Below are positions 9,103 to 19,879 of a stretch of DNA of 64,000 bases, one piece after another; within the stretch, counting starts at the first letter, position 1; the number at the start of each line of letters is the position of its first letter. The notes beneath the pieces were generated by a model. The model worked only from the letters and a program-made list of their open reading frames with translations. It made no database searches and had not been told where the DNA came from. The position numbers and the translations under genes are program-made. This DNA is from Schlesneria paludicola DSM 18645 (GTDB lineage: Bacteria > Planctomycetota > Planctomycetia > Planctomycetales > Planctomycetaceae): contig NZ_JH636434.1 in NCBI RefSeq assembly GCF_000255655.1, forward strand, positions 1,437,629-1,501,628. The letters are read 5' to 3'.

Positions 9103-12100
9103 TTGGGTAGGCTCATCGGACTGATCGGTTGCACATGTCTGGTAATCGCTGCGATGCGATTAACCAACCTCTCGCACGTCGAGTCCACCACGCTCAAAGG
9201 TGGTGAAGCTCGCAAAGAGACTCAGGCCAAGCTCACGCCTCGCGCCAGCTACAAGCTCGGTAAGCAGCTTTACCTGCGAGGCCGTTACATCGAAGCCCTG
9301 CCCCTTTTGGAAGACGCCTCTGCGGCCACTTCGGGCCTGACGTCATCCGAACGTCACACGAACGACGACTACTTGAACCGAGCCCGCGGCAAGGTTCAAG
9401 AGCTCGCCGATTCCAAGCGACCGGGTGCCGGCCTGAAACGCAAATCGGTCGTCCGAGCTCAATCCCAAAGCTGGGATGAGATCGAAGCCGATGTCGATCG
9501 ATCTGCTGAAGAAGCGGCACGTGATCGCGTCGAACAGCTCATGATTCAGGCCATGGCGGCCTTCAAGAATGGAAACAAAGCGGAAGCGATGAAACTCGCC
9601 AAGCTGGCCGACCATGCCGCAAGGTCTGCCAAGTTGACGTTCGCCAAGAACAAACCGACTCCAGGCGACTTGTTGGCGAAGCTCGTCAAGACGGACTCAA
9701 ACGTCGCCAAGAACGACATCGCAAAAGATGACTTCACGCCGGCATCGACGATTCGCCAGGTCGCGGGATCAGGAAACGCTCGCGGAGGCATTCAACTCGC
9801 CGGTGCAAGCGATGAAGAATCGGACGATGAACCCTATGTCGATGAAACACTCGCACAGGCTTCCAAGAAGAGTCACAAGACCGCTTCTCTGAAAGAACGC
9901 GCTCTAACGCTGCTCTCAGAAGCCAAGAATGAGATCAAAGAAGGCCGCCTGGAAGACGCCAAGCGACACGCTCTGGAAGCCAATGAACTCGGCGCTTCGT
10001 ACGGTGTCCTTGAAGAACGACCAGAACACATCCTGGCGGACATTGACCGCAAGATGAAGACCACGACATTGCCACGGCAGCCTGCCGCAAAATCGGCGAA
10101 GCAAGTCGCGGCCGAGTTTGGAGATGATGTCGCCGAAGAACCGCAAACCGAAATCGCCGCGGGCTCGAATGAGTCGGCAGGAGCGAAGAAAAACCGAGCC
10201 ATCGAACTCTTGAAGCAGGCTCGTGCCGACCTGGAAGCAGGCCGACTCGATTCGGCCAAGCAGAAGGCGGAACAAGCCCAGGAAATGCGAGTTGCGTTCA
10301 AACTGTGGGAAGATATGCCCGAAGTCGTGCTGAACGACATCGAAGAACGTCGCGCTGCTGAAAACATCGCTCAGGGTGGAGACCAAACGGTCAACGATCG
10401 CTCTGAGAATGACGCGGTTCAGGCAAAGCAACTGATCGCCAAGTCGAAGAAAGCCATGAAAGATGGCCGCTTCGGTGAAGCGCGTGAACTCGCCTTGCAG
10501 GCTCAACGCCTGAAAGTCGCCTTCGGTCTGTTCGATCCTTCGAATCCTGAAGTCGTTTTGAACGAGATTGCACGAGCCGAACACAAAGCCACACAACGCA
10601 ACGTCGCACCGACGTCGGCTGTGGAAGGCGACAACTCCACGGCTGTGGCACAGCAGAAGGATGCTCTCAATCTACTGCGACAGGCTCGTCAACTGATCAA
10701 GGATCGACGTTTCGACGAAGCACGGCTGAAAGCACTGCACGTCGAGGACATGGGTCTGGAATTGCCCGTCGAAGCGGACAGCCCAGAACTGGTTCTCGCC
10801 GATCTGGAAAAAGCGGAATCCATTCAGCTGACCTCAAAGGTTCGCAAAGATGGCAATGAAGTGAAAACCGCCAAGGGAGAAGAGGACTTCTCTGACGAAG
10901 AAGCCCCGTCGGCTCCTCGTCGCACCCGATTGAACGCACAAGTGGCCGTCAAGGAAACCGTCGCTGCCGCCCGTGAAGACGTTCCCGAATTCAGCCAGTC
11001 CGGACTGTCGGCCCGTGAACTCTATCAACGCGGAATGACGGAACTGCACAACCGCCGTCCGGACGTCGCCTACCAGGCGTTTAAGGCCGCTCATGAGACG
11101 GGTCAACGCCTCGACCCCATCAGCACGCAACGCCTCAGCGTTTATCTGCGTGAATTGAAACCAAAGTCAGACATCCGCCTCGCCAATAATGAAGGCGAAG
11201 CAGTCACGGAATCGACGCCTCTCGATGCCGCTCGTCAGGAACAGCTCGTCAAACTCGAACGCGTTCGCGATGAAGTCATGAACGCCCTGTTCCGAGCAGA
11301 GCGACTGAAGGAAACCGAACCTGAAAAGGCACTCGAACTGATCGATCAAACGTTGGCAAAGGTTGAAAGCGCCGAACTGTCGGTCGAAGCCACGGCTCCG
11401 CTGCTCAAGCAACTGAACCGTTCGCGATCATCGCTTCGAAGTGCCGTTGAACAACAGGCTCCGAACCTCGCGCTCAAGGCCGAAAACAAACGAGTGAAAG
11501 ATCTGATCCAAGGTGAAATCGAGAACGCCGTTCGCATCGATCAAGAACTGGCGAAACTCACCGAAGAATTCAACGACCTCTTGAAACAACAGCGTTATGA
11601 CGAAGCGAACGTCGTGGCCAAGAAGGCGAACGCGCTGAACCCGAAAGACCCTGCTGTCGTCCAAATGGTGCTCAAGGGCCAATTTGCGATGCAGCGGAAG
11701 TTCAACGAAGATCTGAAAACGGACAAGGAACGAACCCGTCTGCGATCCATCAATGAACTCGAGCGTGGCCTGGTCCACGATGTGGGTGATGACAACCCAA
11801 TGTCCTTCGATACGAAGATCTGGGACAAGATCAGTTCGCGAAAAGACAAGTACTCAAAGAGCAATCGGACTCGCAGTGAAACCGAACTCGAGACCGAAAA
11901 GAGCCTGCTGAAGAAAATCTCGCTGCACGAAGACAACACGTCGCTAACCGCATTGATCGCGAAGATCAAGTCGGTTGCAGACATCAATATCGTGATCGAC
12001 GACGTGGGACTCGAAGAAGTCGGTGTGACCTCGATGACGCCGATTACCATCGATGTCGAAAACATCACCGTTAAGAGTGCCTTGAATCTGATCCTGCAGC

Positions 12101-13995
12101 GGTTCGAGTTGGGCTACATGTTTGACAACGAAGTGCTGATGATCACCAATCGTCAGCGACAACAAGGTAAGCTCGTCATCGAAACCTACTCCGTGACGGA
12201 TCTGGTTGTCCCGATTCCGAACTTCGGTGTCGTCGGTGACGTTCCGTTCAACACGGGGTCGGCACCGACCGGCAATCGCGGGTTTGGTCCTCAGGCCTAC
12301 TTGGATCCAACCGGTGGCGGACAGGTCTTTGCTCAAGTCGGTCCAAACGGAGTTGCTGTCGGGGGCGGGGCGCCACGGCAGTTCGATAACGATGGCAAGC
12401 CCACGCAGACGAATCGTAATGCCGACTTCTCGTCGCTGACCGATTTGATCACGTCCACGATTTCTCCCGAGTCATGGGAACAAAGCGGTGGCGAGGCCTC
12501 ACTCAAGCCTTATCCGGGAACATTGAGCCTGGTGATTCGCCAGACTCAAAAGGTTCACGAAGAAATCCATGATTTGCTCGAACAACTTCGACGGCTGCAG
12601 GACCTGCAGGTCACGATTGAAGTCCGCTTCGTCACTGTCGCAGACCGCTTCTTCGAACGAATCGGGATCGACTTCGACTTCAACATCAAGCCAACCACGG
12701 GATATGCCAAGACCGACCAAAGCGGGTTGCCAATTCCAAACTTCGGTTCGGTGCTGTTGCCTCAATCTGGTTTCCTCGGCTCGTCTGTCAGTCAGACAGG
12801 ACAAACTGGTGGAACTTCGGGTGGAACGGCGGGCGGTCAAGCAGGTGGCCAAGCGGGTGGTCAAACGGGCGGTCAAACGGGCGGTCAAGCGGGAACCACG
12901 GGACAAACAGGTCAAACCACATCCGGTGGATTGTTCACACCATTCCCTGGCTTCAGCCTGGTCAACAATCCGAAGAACACCACGATCGTTGGTTTGCAAT
13001 CGCCTGATACGTTTACAAACGATTTGACGGTTCCGTTCCAACAAGGTTCGTTCAACGTCGGCATCCCCCAATTCGGTGGATATAACCCTGCAGCCGGTGT
13101 TCAAACCGGTGTGGCCATCCTGAGTGACCTGGAAGCCTTCTTCTTCATCCAGGCTGCACAGGGTGATCAACGAACCAACCTGTTGTTCGCACCGAAAGTC
13201 ACGTTGTTCAACGGTCAGTCTGCCACTGTGCAAGACAACCGCCAACGACCGTTCGTAACCAGCTTGATTCCAACGGTGGGGATCGCCGCCGTCGGCTACA
13301 CACCGGTCATCACGCCGGTGAACGAAGGAATCACGCTGACCGCCACCGCCGTGGTCTCCGCAGATCGACGATTCGTCCGATTGACGCTGATTCCGATCTT
13401 CCGCAGCATCACAGACGTCTTCACCTTCCAGGCATCCGGTTCGGGTAGCGGTGGCCAGCAAGGCCAGGGCCAGGGCCAGGGCGGATTCGGTGGTGGTCAG
13501 TTCGGTGGTGGTGGCGGTGGTCAAGGCGGCGGACAAGCCGGTGGCGGTGGCCAGCTTGGTATCGGTGGGGGCCTCGGTAGCATGCAGATCATGCAGTCCC
13601 TCTTCGCACAGCAGCAAGCTGGTGGTGTCGCTGGCGGTGCCGGTGGTGGTGCTGGCGGTGTCGGTGGTGGCCAGGCTGGCGGACAGACAGGCCAGGCCGG
13701 TCAAGTCGGCGGCGGCACGCAGATCACGGTTCAGCAACCTGTTATCGAAACGGTCAACGTCTCGACGACGGTCAGTGTTCCCGACGGTGGAACGGTGCTG
13801 ATGGGTGGTATCAAGCGACTGAAAGAAGGACGAACGATGTCCGGTGTGCCAATCCTCAACAAGATTCCTTACGTCAGCCGCCTGTTCCGAAACAGCGGGG
13901 TTGGTCGCGAAACGGAAAGCTTGATGTTGATGGTGACTCCGCGAATCATCATCCAGGAAGAAGAAGAAAGTCTGCTGGGTGTTTCGAAGAACTGA
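9103..13995 (+). CDS. Large secretin (type II/III secretion family) with N-terminal helical repeats
   Basis: At 1630 residues this is two to three times a normal GspD. After a signal-like N-terminus there are TPR-like units and then a family of ~55-residue repeats, best seen at about residues 264-318, 363-418, 437-493 and 517-572, each with the pattern LLxxAR...GRxxxAKxxA and ending PExVLxDIE. An N-domain (STN-like) lies around 958-1016 and the secretin beta-barrel occupies the C-terminus, with [11 protein letters not shown] and [15 protein letters not shown] at about 1558-1595. Two Gly/Gln-rich loops (about 1231-1272 and 1445-1545) interrupt the barrel region. Secretins form gated outer-membrane channels. 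The start is TTG, supported by GGAGGAGG at 9087-9094. No other secretion gene is adjacent. Confidence 0.9.
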   Translation: MGRLIGLIGCTCLVIAAMRLTNLSHVESTTLKGGEARKETQAKLTPRASYKLGKQLYLRGRYIEALPLLEDASAATSGLTSSERHTNDDYLNRARGKVQELADSKRPGAGLKRKSVVRAQSQSWDEIEADVDRSAEEAARDRVEQLMIQAMAAFKNGNKAEAMKLAKLADHAARSAKLTFAKNKPTPGDLLAKLVKTDSNVAKNDIAKDDFTPASTIRQVAGSGNARGGIQLAGASDEESDDEPYVDETLAQASKKSHKTASLKERALTLLSEAKNEIKEGRLEDAKRHALEANELGASYGVLEERPEHILADIDRKMKTTTLPRQPAAKSAKQVAAEFGDDVAEEPQTEIAAGSNESAGAKKNRAIELLKQARADLEAGRLDSAKQKAEQAQEMRVAFKLWEDMPEVVLNDIEERRAAENIAQGGDQTVNDRSENDAVQAKQLIAKSKKAMKDGRFGEARELALQAQRLKVAFGLFDPSNPEVVLNEIARAEHKATQRNVAPTSAVEGDNSTAVAQQKDALNLLRQARQLIKDRRFDEARLKALHVEDMGLELPVEADSPELVLADLEKAESIQLTSKVRKDGNEVKTAKGEEDFSDEEAPSAPRRTRLNAQVAVKETVAAAREDVPEFSQSGLSARELYQRGMTELHNRRPDVAYQAFKAAHETGQRLDPISTQRLSVYLRELKPKSDIRLANNEGEAVTESTPLDAARQEQLVKLERVRDEVMNALFRAERLKETEPEKALELIDQTLAKVESAELSVEATAPLLKQLNRSRSSLRSAVEQQAPNLALKAENKRVKDLIQGEIENAVRIDQELAKLTEEFNDLLKQQRYDEANVVAKKANALNPKDPAVVQMVLKGQFAMQRKFNEDLKTDKERTRLRSINELERGLVHDVGDDNPMSFDTKIWDKISSRKDKYSKSNRTRSETELETEKSLLKKISLHEDNTSLTALIAKIKSVADINIVIDDVGLEEVGVTSMTPITIDVENITVKSALNLILQRFELGYMFDNEVLMITNRQRQQGKLVIETYSVTDLVVPIPNFGVVGDVPFNTGSAPTGNRGFGPQAYLDPTGGGQVFAQVGPNGVAVGGGAPRQFDNDGKPTQTNRNADFSSLTDLITSTISPESWEQSGGEASLKPYPGTLSLVIRQTQKVHEEIHDLLEQLRRLQDLQVTIEVRFVTVADRFFERIGIDFDFNIKPTTGYAKTDQSGLPIPNFGSVLLPQSGFLGSSVSQTGQTGGTSGGTAGGQAGGQAGGQTGGQTGGQAGTTGQTGQTTSGGLFTPFPGFSLVNNPKNTTIVGLQSPDTFTNDLTVPFQQGSFNVGIPQFGGYNPAAGVQTGVAILSDLEAFFFIQAAQGDQRTNLLFAPKVTLFNGQSATVQDNRQRPFVTSLIPTVGIAAVGYTPVITPVNEGITLTATAVVSADRRFVRLTLIPIFRSITDVFTFQASGSGSGGQQGQGQGQGGFGGGQFGGGGGGQGGGQAGGGGQLGIGGGLGSMQIMQSLFAQQQAGGVAGGAGGGAGGVGGGQAGGQTGQAGQVGGGTQITVQQPVIETVNVSTTVSVPDGGTVLMGGIKRLKEGRTMSGVPILNKIPYVSRLFRNSGVGRETESLMLMVTPRIIIQEEEESLLGVSKN
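12831..12890 (+). repeat. 12-base tandem repeat inside the secretin gene
   Basis: Five near-identical 12-base units of the type GGGCGGTCAAAC encode GGQT/GGQA repeats in a loop of the secretin. A longer, less regular Gly/Gln-coding stretch lies at about 13440-13720. Confidence 0.85.
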
Positions 13996-14166
13996 GCTTC
14001 GAAGACTTGTTGCCCATCGTGGGGGTTGCCTCGTCCTGAATGCCGCCGATCGTCCTTCAAGCGGCATCTGTGCGAGGTTCCCAAACGACTGAGACCTGAA
14101 CTCGACTTCGCGTTCGATCCAGTCGCAACACACATCGCAATCCGAGGCTCTGTCGCAAGTCCTCGG

Positions 14167-14207
14167 CCGCCGCGATCCCACCGGGGTGGATCGCGGCGGT
14201 TTTTTTA
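14167..14207 (+). terminator. Strong intrinsic terminator after the secretin gene
   Basis: A perfect 12-bp stem CCGCCGCGATCC (14167-14178) / GGATCGCGGCGG (14188-14199) with a 9-base loop is followed at once by an uninterrupted run of T residues. It lies about 170 bases past the secretin stop codon. Confidence 0.93.
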
Positions 14208-14578
14208 TTTCCAGGCCTGACGTTTCCACGATTTGCCTTCTCTGTCCGTACTCAGGATCCGTTTCAAAAATTCTGTAAATCGCATCACATACGTGTTTGC
14301 GTTCGGCGTTCGTCCGCGTTCTCAAGCACCGTGCCCTCGGGAATAGCGACTTCGCCAAGCCGAAAGCCCGACAACAGGGCTACCGATCTCGCCTGTCGCC
14401 ATGCGGAATCGATCGTCTGCCGCTCGCGAATACGGCCACCGTCTCCGGATGCGATTGAAGCGACATTTCGGCGAGGATTTCGCAAAATGCACGTGTGTGA
14501 CCGTGTACAATCGAATGTCTGCTGGCTTTATCCAACGTCCGCAAGCCGGTTGACGTAGAAGGCGATCAGTCAATTTGG
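14208..14578. other. Intergenic region before the phosphodiesterase operon
   Basis: These 371 bases between the terminator and the next gene contain no supported gene. They should hold the promoter of the downstream five-gene operon, but no clear hexamer pair stands out. Confidence 0.45.
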
Positions 14579-16744
14579 ATGTCATTTGTGTCTTACCGCG
14601 CAAGCAAGTTTTCTCTGCAAATCGTCGTCTGCACCGGTCTGCTGATTCTGGCAATCCCCCAACCCGCGATGGCCTATGTCGGACCAGGGGCAGGGTTTGC
14701 ATTGGCTGGTTCGTTTCTGGCGGTCTTTGCAGCCATTTTCTCGGCCTTCGTGCTGCTGCTGACCTGGCCCATCCGGCTTGTCTTTCGCTATTTTTTTGGC
14801 CGAAAGGCACCGACCAAAGCCCGATTCCAACGCGTCGTCGTGCTGGGACTCGACGGACTCGACCACGGACTGACGTCGACGATGCTGAACGAAGGCAAGC
14901 TGCCAAACCTTGCCCGCTTGCGTGATCAAGGTGGATTCCAGGCGTTGGGCAGTACCCTGCCTCCGATCTCGCCAGTCGCCTGGTCGTCGTTCCAGACCGG
15001 GGTCAATCCTGGCAAACACAATATCTTTGACTTCCTCGTGCCGGACGGACAGACCTATCAGCCAAAGATGAGTTCCGTCGAGATTCGTCCACCGCGACCA
15101 ATCTGGCGAATCGGGAAATGGTCGCTTCCGTTCTACAGGCCCGATATTCGACTGTTGCGGAAGAGCAAACCGTTCTGGAGTATTCTGAGCGACTACGGCA
15201 TCTTCAACTGCGTCATTCGCGTTCCAATCACGTTCCCGCCCGAAAAGCTGCGTGGTGTGCAGTTGTCGGCCATGTGTGTTCCCGATTTGCGAGGAACACA
15301 AGGTGAATTTACGCACTTCACCACGAAGCCACTCGATGCCAACACCTGCTATGGCGGCGAGACCGTTTCCGTATCGCGTGAGGGGCAAATCGTCGCATCG
15401 GAATTGACGGGGCCACCCCACCCCACGAACCCCAAAAGCGGTTCTTTGAAACTTCCGTTTCGTGTGACCATCCACGATCACGGGCACGCCACGCTGCGAA
15501 TCGGCAACCAAACTCGAAAACTCAAACGAGGCACCTACACCGACTGGGTGCCTGTCACGTTCCGCTGTGGCATGAGCGTCAAGATCTCGGGCGTTTGCCG
15601 GTTTCTGCTGCTTTCGGACGAACCGGATTTCGAGCTTTACGTCACACCGATCAACATCGATCCGGAAAAGCCGGCGATGCCGATTGGCTATCCCAGCGTC
15701 TATCCGGTCTATCTGGCAAAACGACAAGGCCCCTATGCGACACTTGGGTTGGCCGAAGATACCTGGGGACTGAACGAGCAGGTCCTGGACGACGAACATT
15801 TCCTGGAGCAGTGTCTGGAAACCGACCGCGAACGCGAATCGATGTTTTTCGATTCGCTCGACAAGATCCCGCGGGGATTCTGCGTCTGCGTGTTCGACGG
15901 AACGGACCGGATGCAGCACATGTTTTGGCGATACCACGACCCCGAACATCCCGCGCGGCCCGAAACCATCCCGGCCGAACATGCCAATGCGATCGAAGAT
16001 CTTTATGGCCGGATGGACGACCTCGTCGGGCGAACCATGAAGAAGTGCGAAGGCACCGATACCCTGCTTATGGTGCTCTCCGACCACGGATTCAATTCGT
16101 TTCGCCGGGGCATCGACTTGAACCGCTGGCTGGAACAGAACGGATATCTGTCTGTCGATGAATCGCGGCGTCACGAGGACTATCTCGCGGGAATCAACTG
16201 GCAAAAAACCCGTGCCTTTGCGATCGGATTGACGGGAATCTTTCTGAATTTGAAAGATCGATTCTCGCAAGGCATCGTCGAAGAAGGTGCTGAAGCCGAG
16301 CAGCTTCGAAACGAGATCATCGAACGGTTGAGTGACCTGATCGATCCGGTCACAAATTCCAAACCAATCCATCGGATCTACCCAGCCATTCACGTCTACA
16401 ATGGCCCCTACAAGACACAGGCTCCTGATCTGATTATCGGGTACGCGCGCGGATATCGAGTCTCGTGGGAGGCGGCCAATGGACAGACCAGCAACGAGAT
16501 CTTCCATGCCAACACGCGTGCCTGGAGCGGCGATCATTGCGTCGATCCTTCCGTCGTGCCTGGGGTCCTGTTTTGTAACCATCCGGTGACCGGGGACCGG
16601 CCCCGGCTGCTGGATATCGGACCGACAATCTTGGAACTCTTTGGCATCACTCCTCCGGCCTATATGGACGGGAAACCACTTTCGGTTGGCACACGCAACG
16701 AGGCACCACCAGCGGAAATGTGCCCACAAGGGTCTTTGAAATGA
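14579..16744 (+). CDS. Alkaline phosphatase superfamily protein (type I phosphodiesterase-like), membrane-anchored
   Basis: This 721-residue protein has two N-terminal hydrophobic segments (about residues 10-32 and 37-68), then an alkaline-phosphatase-superfamily domain. Metal-site motifs include VLGLDGLDHGL, MVLSDHGFNSF and SGDHCVDPS. The nucleophile position falls in the segment ISPVAWSSFQTG (Ser131 by alignment with nucleotide pyrophosphatases, where a Thr is usual). Such enzymes hydrolyse phosphate mono- or diesters or transfer phospho-groups. It is the first gene of an operon and overlaps the next by four bases, so translation is probably coupled. The substrate is unknown; a sulfotransferase in the same operon suggests a sulfated or phosphorylated glycan or lipid. 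Confidence 0.87.
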   Translation: MSFVSYRASKFSLQIVVCTGLLILAIPQPAMAYVGPGAGFALAGSFLAVFAAIFSAFVLLLTWPIRLVFRYFFGRKAPTKARFQRVVVLGLDGLDHGLTSTMLNEGKLPNLARLRDQGGFQALGSTLPPISPVAWSSFQTGVNPGKHNIFDFLVPDGQTYQPKMSSVEIRPPRPIWRIGKWSLPFYRPDIRLLRKSKPFWSILSDYGIFNCVIRVPITFPPEKLRGVQLSAMCVPDLRGTQGEFTHFTTKPLDANTCYGGETVSVSREGQIVASELTGPPHPTNPKSGSLKLPFRVTIHDHGHATLRIGNQTRKLKRGTYTDWVPVTFRCGMSVKISGVCRFLLLSDEPDFELYVTPINIDPEKPAMPIGYPSVYPVYLAKRQGPYATLGLAEDTWGLNEQVLDDEHFLEQCLETDRERESMFFDSLDKIPRGFCVCVFDGTDRMQHMFWRYHDPEHPARPETIPAEHANAIEDLYGRMDDLVGRTMKKCEGTDTLLMVLSDHGFNSFRRGIDLNRWLEQNGYLSVDESRRHEDYLAGINWQKTRAFAIGLTGIFLNLKDRFSQGIVEEGAEAEQLRNEIIERLSDLIDPVTNSKPIHRIYPAIHVYNGPYKTQAPDLIIGYARGYRVSWEAANGQTSNEIFHANTRAWSGDHCVDPSVVPGVLFCNHPVTGDRPRLLDIGPTILELFGITPPAYMDGKPLSVGTRNEAPPAEMCPQGSLK

Positions 16745-18783
16745 CAGCGCCGCAAAATCAGGGAGTCAACCGACGAACGCTGCTGAAAGGGGCTACCGCG
16801 GCCACGCTGGCTGCGGCGGCAACCGGTGCCGCATCGTACTGGTTGGGTAGCATCACTCGCGCTTCTCGCAGTCTGGGCAAGAAAGTCATCGTCATCGGGA
16901 TCGACGGGATGGATCCCCGGTTGTCGTCGAGCCTGATGAAACAGGGACTGATGCCCAACTTTGTCAAAATGAGCTCGCAAGGTGGCTTTAGTAATCTGGG
17001 AACCAGCACACCCCCGCAGAGCCCCGTGGCCTGGGCCAATTTTATTAACGGAGCGGGACCGGGCTCGCACGGGATCTTCGACTTCATCCACCGCCATCCT
17101 CACAATCAGTGTCAGCCATTTTACTCGGCCGCCGAAACGATGCCGGGTGAAGGCGGGTGGGACATTGGCGACCACCGCTTGCAGTTCGATTTCTGGCCGT
17201 TCGAGCATCAGCCGCCCAAGACCGTCCTGCGACGCCAGGGGGTTCCGTTCTGGGACTATCTTGATGCCGTGGGGATTCCCTCGACGTTTTACGATCTTCC
17301 CGCCAACTATCCCCCCAGCCCTTCGCAACATGGCCATCACCGCTGCCTGAGTGGAATGGGCACGCCGGATATGCTGGGCGGATACGGAACGTACCAGTAC
17401 TTCAGTGAGGACGGACCGCAGAAGCCGCTCGATGAAGCCGGCGGAAAACGGTCGAAGCTGCGGTTTATCGGCGAAACCGCCAAGTGCAAACTGGTCGGCC
17501 CCGAGAACGGGATGTTGAAGACCCCTTCGCCGATCGTGATCGACTTTCAAATTCACCGCGATCGAACGGCCAATGGAATCGTCGTTGAGATTCAGGGAAA
17601 AAAGATCCTGCTGAACCCGGGAATGTGGAGCCCCTGGACGAAGGTGGATTTTCCATTGACTGGTCCTTCGTTCGTCCCGACCGCGCATATCAGCGGAATT
17701 TGTCGGTTCCATCTGATGGAAGGAAGTCCAAATCATCGCCTGTACGTGACGCCGATCAATATCGATCCCTCGGCACCGGCCGTGCCGATTTCGGAACCGG
17801 GACACTTCATTCAAGACATCTCGAAGGATCTGGGTCTGTTCTACACAACGGGCTTTCAAGAAGATCACAAAGCTCGCACGAATGGCGTGTTTCAGGATGA
17901 CGAATTCCTGCGGCAAGCCAGTCAGGTCCTTGATGAACGCCTGCAACTGCTGGAATACGCGATCGAGAACTATGACGACGGGCTGCTGTTCTTTTACTTC
18001 TCCAGCAGCGATCTGCAGTCGCACATGTTCTGGTGGGATTCGGATGAGCGGCATCCCATCCGTTCGAATCCCGAGGCGCAAAAGTACTACGCGCATGTCA
18101 AATCCCTCTATCAGAAACTTGACGCCATCATCGGTGACCTGAATGACCGCTATGGCAGCCGCGCCACGATTCTGGTCATGAGCGATCATGGGTTCGCCAA
18201 CTTTGGTCGACAGTTCAATCTCAATTCGTGGCTCCGTGACAACGGATATCTGGGCCCGCGCGAGTGTACGTCGATCATGGACGATATCGACTGGGCCAGC
18301 ACCCGCGCGTATGGGCTGGGAATCAACGGGCTGTATCTCAATCTGAAAGGCCGCGAGCGTGACGGTGTTGTTGAACCGGGTGACGAGCAAGAGGCGCTGC
18401 TGAAGCAGTTGGTGACGCAACTGGAATCCGTCAAGGATGTCGATGGCAAGTCGGTGATTCGCGGCGTCTATCGGTCGGACCAGATTTATACCGGCGATGC
18501 GACGGCACTCGCCCCCGACTTGATCATCGGCTATCGCCGCGGTTTCCGTGCGTCGTGGGAAACCTGTCTGGGAGGACTGACTCCCGCGGTGTTACTCGAC
18601 AATGACTCGGCCTGGAGCGCCGACCACTGCGCCGACGCTCTAGAAGTTCCGGGACTGATTTGCTGCAACCGGCCAATTCGAGCGGAAAACCCGTCGCTGG
18701 TTGATCTCGCCCCGTCAATCCTGGAAGATTTCGGTTTGCCTAAACCGTCCACCATGTCCGGGCGAAGTATTTTTTCGTCGTAA
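16741..18783 (+). CDS. Alkaline phosphatase superfamily protein with Tat-type signal
   Basis: The second paralog (680 aa) has the same core: VIGIDGMDPRL, QSPVAWANFING with the presumed nucleophile Ser94, VMSDHGFANFGR and SADHCAD. Instead of membrane helices it has a twin-arginine signal, NRRTLLKGATAATLAAAATG, so it is probably exported folded. The ATG at 16741 overlaps the stop of the upstream gene as ATGA; another in-frame ATG at 16720 is less likely. Loss of the anchor suggests one membrane-bound and one soluble periplasmic enzyme acting on the same class of substrate. Confidence 0.87.
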   Translation: MTAPQNQGVNRRTLLKGATAATLAAAATGAASYWLGSITRASRSLGKKVIVIGIDGMDPRLSSSLMKQGLMPNFVKMSSQGGFSNLGTSTPPQSPVAWANFINGAGPGSHGIFDFIHRHPHNQCQPFYSAAETMPGEGGWDIGDHRLQFDFWPFEHQPPKTVLRRQGVPFWDYLDAVGIPSTFYDLPANYPPSPSQHGHHRCLSGMGTPDMLGGYGTYQYFSEDGPQKPLDEAGGKRSKLRFIGETAKCKLVGPENGMLKTPSPIVIDFQIHRDRTANGIVVEIQGKKILLNPGMWSPWTKVDFPLTGPSFVPTAHISGICRFHLMEGSPNHRLYVTPINIDPSAPAVPISEPGHFIQDISKDLGLFYTTGFQEDHKARTNGVFQDDEFLRQASQVLDERLQLLEYAIENYDDGLLFFYFSSSDLQSHMFWWDSDERHPIRSNPEAQKYYAHVKSLYQKLDAIIGDLNDRYGSRATILVMSDHGFANFGRQFNLNSWLRDNGYLGPRECTSIMDDIDWASTRAYGLGINGLYLNLKGRERDGVVEPGDEQEALLKQLVTQLESVKDVDGKSVIRGVYRSDQIYTGDATALAPDLIIGYRRGFRASWETCLGGLTPAVLLDNDSAWSADHCADALEVPGLICCNRPIRAENPSLVDLAPSILEDFGLPKPSTMSGRSIFSS

Positions 18784-18827
18784 TTCTTCATCGAGATTTT
18801 CTCGTCCTACAGAATCAAGGGAACAAG

Positions 18828-19013
18828 ATGTCCAAAGTGGCTGTCGAACCGAGCCTGTATGATCGTGCGAAGAAAGCCGCCGAGACCGCGGGGTATAGCA
18901 GCGTCGATGAGTTCATCGCCCACTGCATTGAGAACGAACTCAAACGCATGAAGGTCGAATCCGCCGAATCGCAAGTCGCCAACCAGCTGCGAGGTTTGGG
19001 ATACCTGAAGTGA
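18828..19013 (+). CDS. Small helical protein, 61 aa, possibly ribbon-helix-helix-like
   Basis: The 61-residue product starts MSKVAVEPSLYDRAKKAAE and continues with SVDEFIAHCIENEL, a short strand followed by two helices, resembling small ribbon-helix-helix proteins. AAGGGAAC lies before the ATG. Its stop codon overlaps the GTG start of the next gene. Its conserved place between an exported phosphatase gene and a membrane protein gene suggests a role in the same pathway, but a DNA-binding role is only inferred. Confidence 0.7.
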   Translation: MSKVAVEPSLYDRAKKAAETAGYSSVDEFIAHCIENELKRMKVESAESQVANQLRGLGYLK

Positions 19014-19855
19014 ACGACCTTGCGATCCGCTTGACTGTCATGCTCAATCAACTTGCGAACCTGCTGGGGCGCTGGCTGCTTGCGCCGCTGGAACAACTTC
19101 CGGAACTGGCGGGCGCGGTCCTGGTTGCAATGGTGACCGGCATTTTGATGCTGATTGCGTTCAAGTACACCTCGCATCAGGCCGCGATCAAACAAGCCCG
19201 AGACCGAATCAAAGCGGAACTGCTGGCGCTTTCGCTGTTTCGTGATAATGTCGCAGTCAACCTGGGTTCGCAGGGACGGATCCTGGGCTATGCCCTGAAA
19301 TTGATGGGACTGGCACTCGTCCCGATCGCGGTGATGATCGTACCGGTGACACTTCTGCTTGGTCAGCTCTCGCTGTGGTGGCAGGCTCGTCCGTTTCAGG
19401 TGGGCGAAGACGCCGTCGTGACGATCCGCTTGAACGGCGATCCGAAATCGAGCTGGCCGAAGGTCAACCTCGAACCGTTGCCGTCCATGGAGATTACGCA
19501 AGGTCCGTATACGATTCGCAGCAAACGCGAGATTTGCTGGAGCATCCGATTTCGTGAGCCAGGACACCAGCAACTCGATATTCACGTTGATGGTCAATCG
19601 TGGAAAAAAGATCTGGCCGTCGGTCGCGCCCCCATGCGGATCAGCCTGCAGCGGCCGGAATGGAATTGGTCCGACATTGTGATGCATCCCGCGGAACCTC
19701 CTATTGAGGCGCGTTCCGCCGTGAAATCGATCGACATTCAGTATCCGGAAAATCGCGCCTGGGCGACGGGAACCCATTCGTGGTTGATCTTCTGGTTTCT
19801 GGGATCGACGATCGTGGCGTTTTGCTTTCGCGGCGTGTTCAACGTCAACCTTTAG
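19010..19855 (+). CDS. Membrane protein of unknown function with periplasmic-type domain
   Basis: The GTG at 19010 overlaps the preceding stop (GTGA). The 281-residue protein has a membrane segment at about residues 35-53, a basic segment YTSHQAAIKQARDRIKAELL, a second, longer hydrophobic region at about 92-124, a beta-rich domain of ~130 residues, and a C-terminal helix near 257-275. The layout of helix, basic amphipathic segment and helix pair recalls the EMC3/TMCO1/YidC-like (DUF106) superfamily, but this is uncertain. Its position inside the operon suggests that it works with the two phosphodiesterases. Confidence 0.75.
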   Translation: MNDLAIRLTVMLNQLANLLGRWLLAPLEQLPELAGAVLVAMVTGILMLIAFKYTSHQAAIKQARDRIKAELLALSLFRDNVAVNLGSQGRILGYALKLMGLALVPIAVMIVPVTLLLGQLSLWWQARPFQVGEDAVVTIRLNGDPKSSWPKVNLEPLPSMEITQGPYTIRSKREICWSIRFREPGHQQLDIHVDGQSWKKDLAVGRAPMRISLQRPEWNWSDIVMHPAEPPIEARSAVKSIDIQYPENRAWATGTHSWLIFWFLGSTIVAFCFRGVFNVNL

Positions 19856-19879
19856 TCGTCTGTTCGGCAGGGAATTTCC

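Noticed and set aside
12831..12890. Short repeated units as a CRISPR array
   Set aside because: Units are contiguous, in frame and without spacers; they encode Gly/Gln repeats.
12499..14358. 619-codon open frame on the minus strand opposite the secretin gene
   Set aside because: Its translation is Thr/Arg/Asp-rich and low in structure; it mirrors codon bias of the secretin gene.
14582..16729. 715-codon open frame antisense to the first phosphodiesterase gene
   Set aside because: No domain is seen, and the plus strand has a complete, motif-bearing protein.
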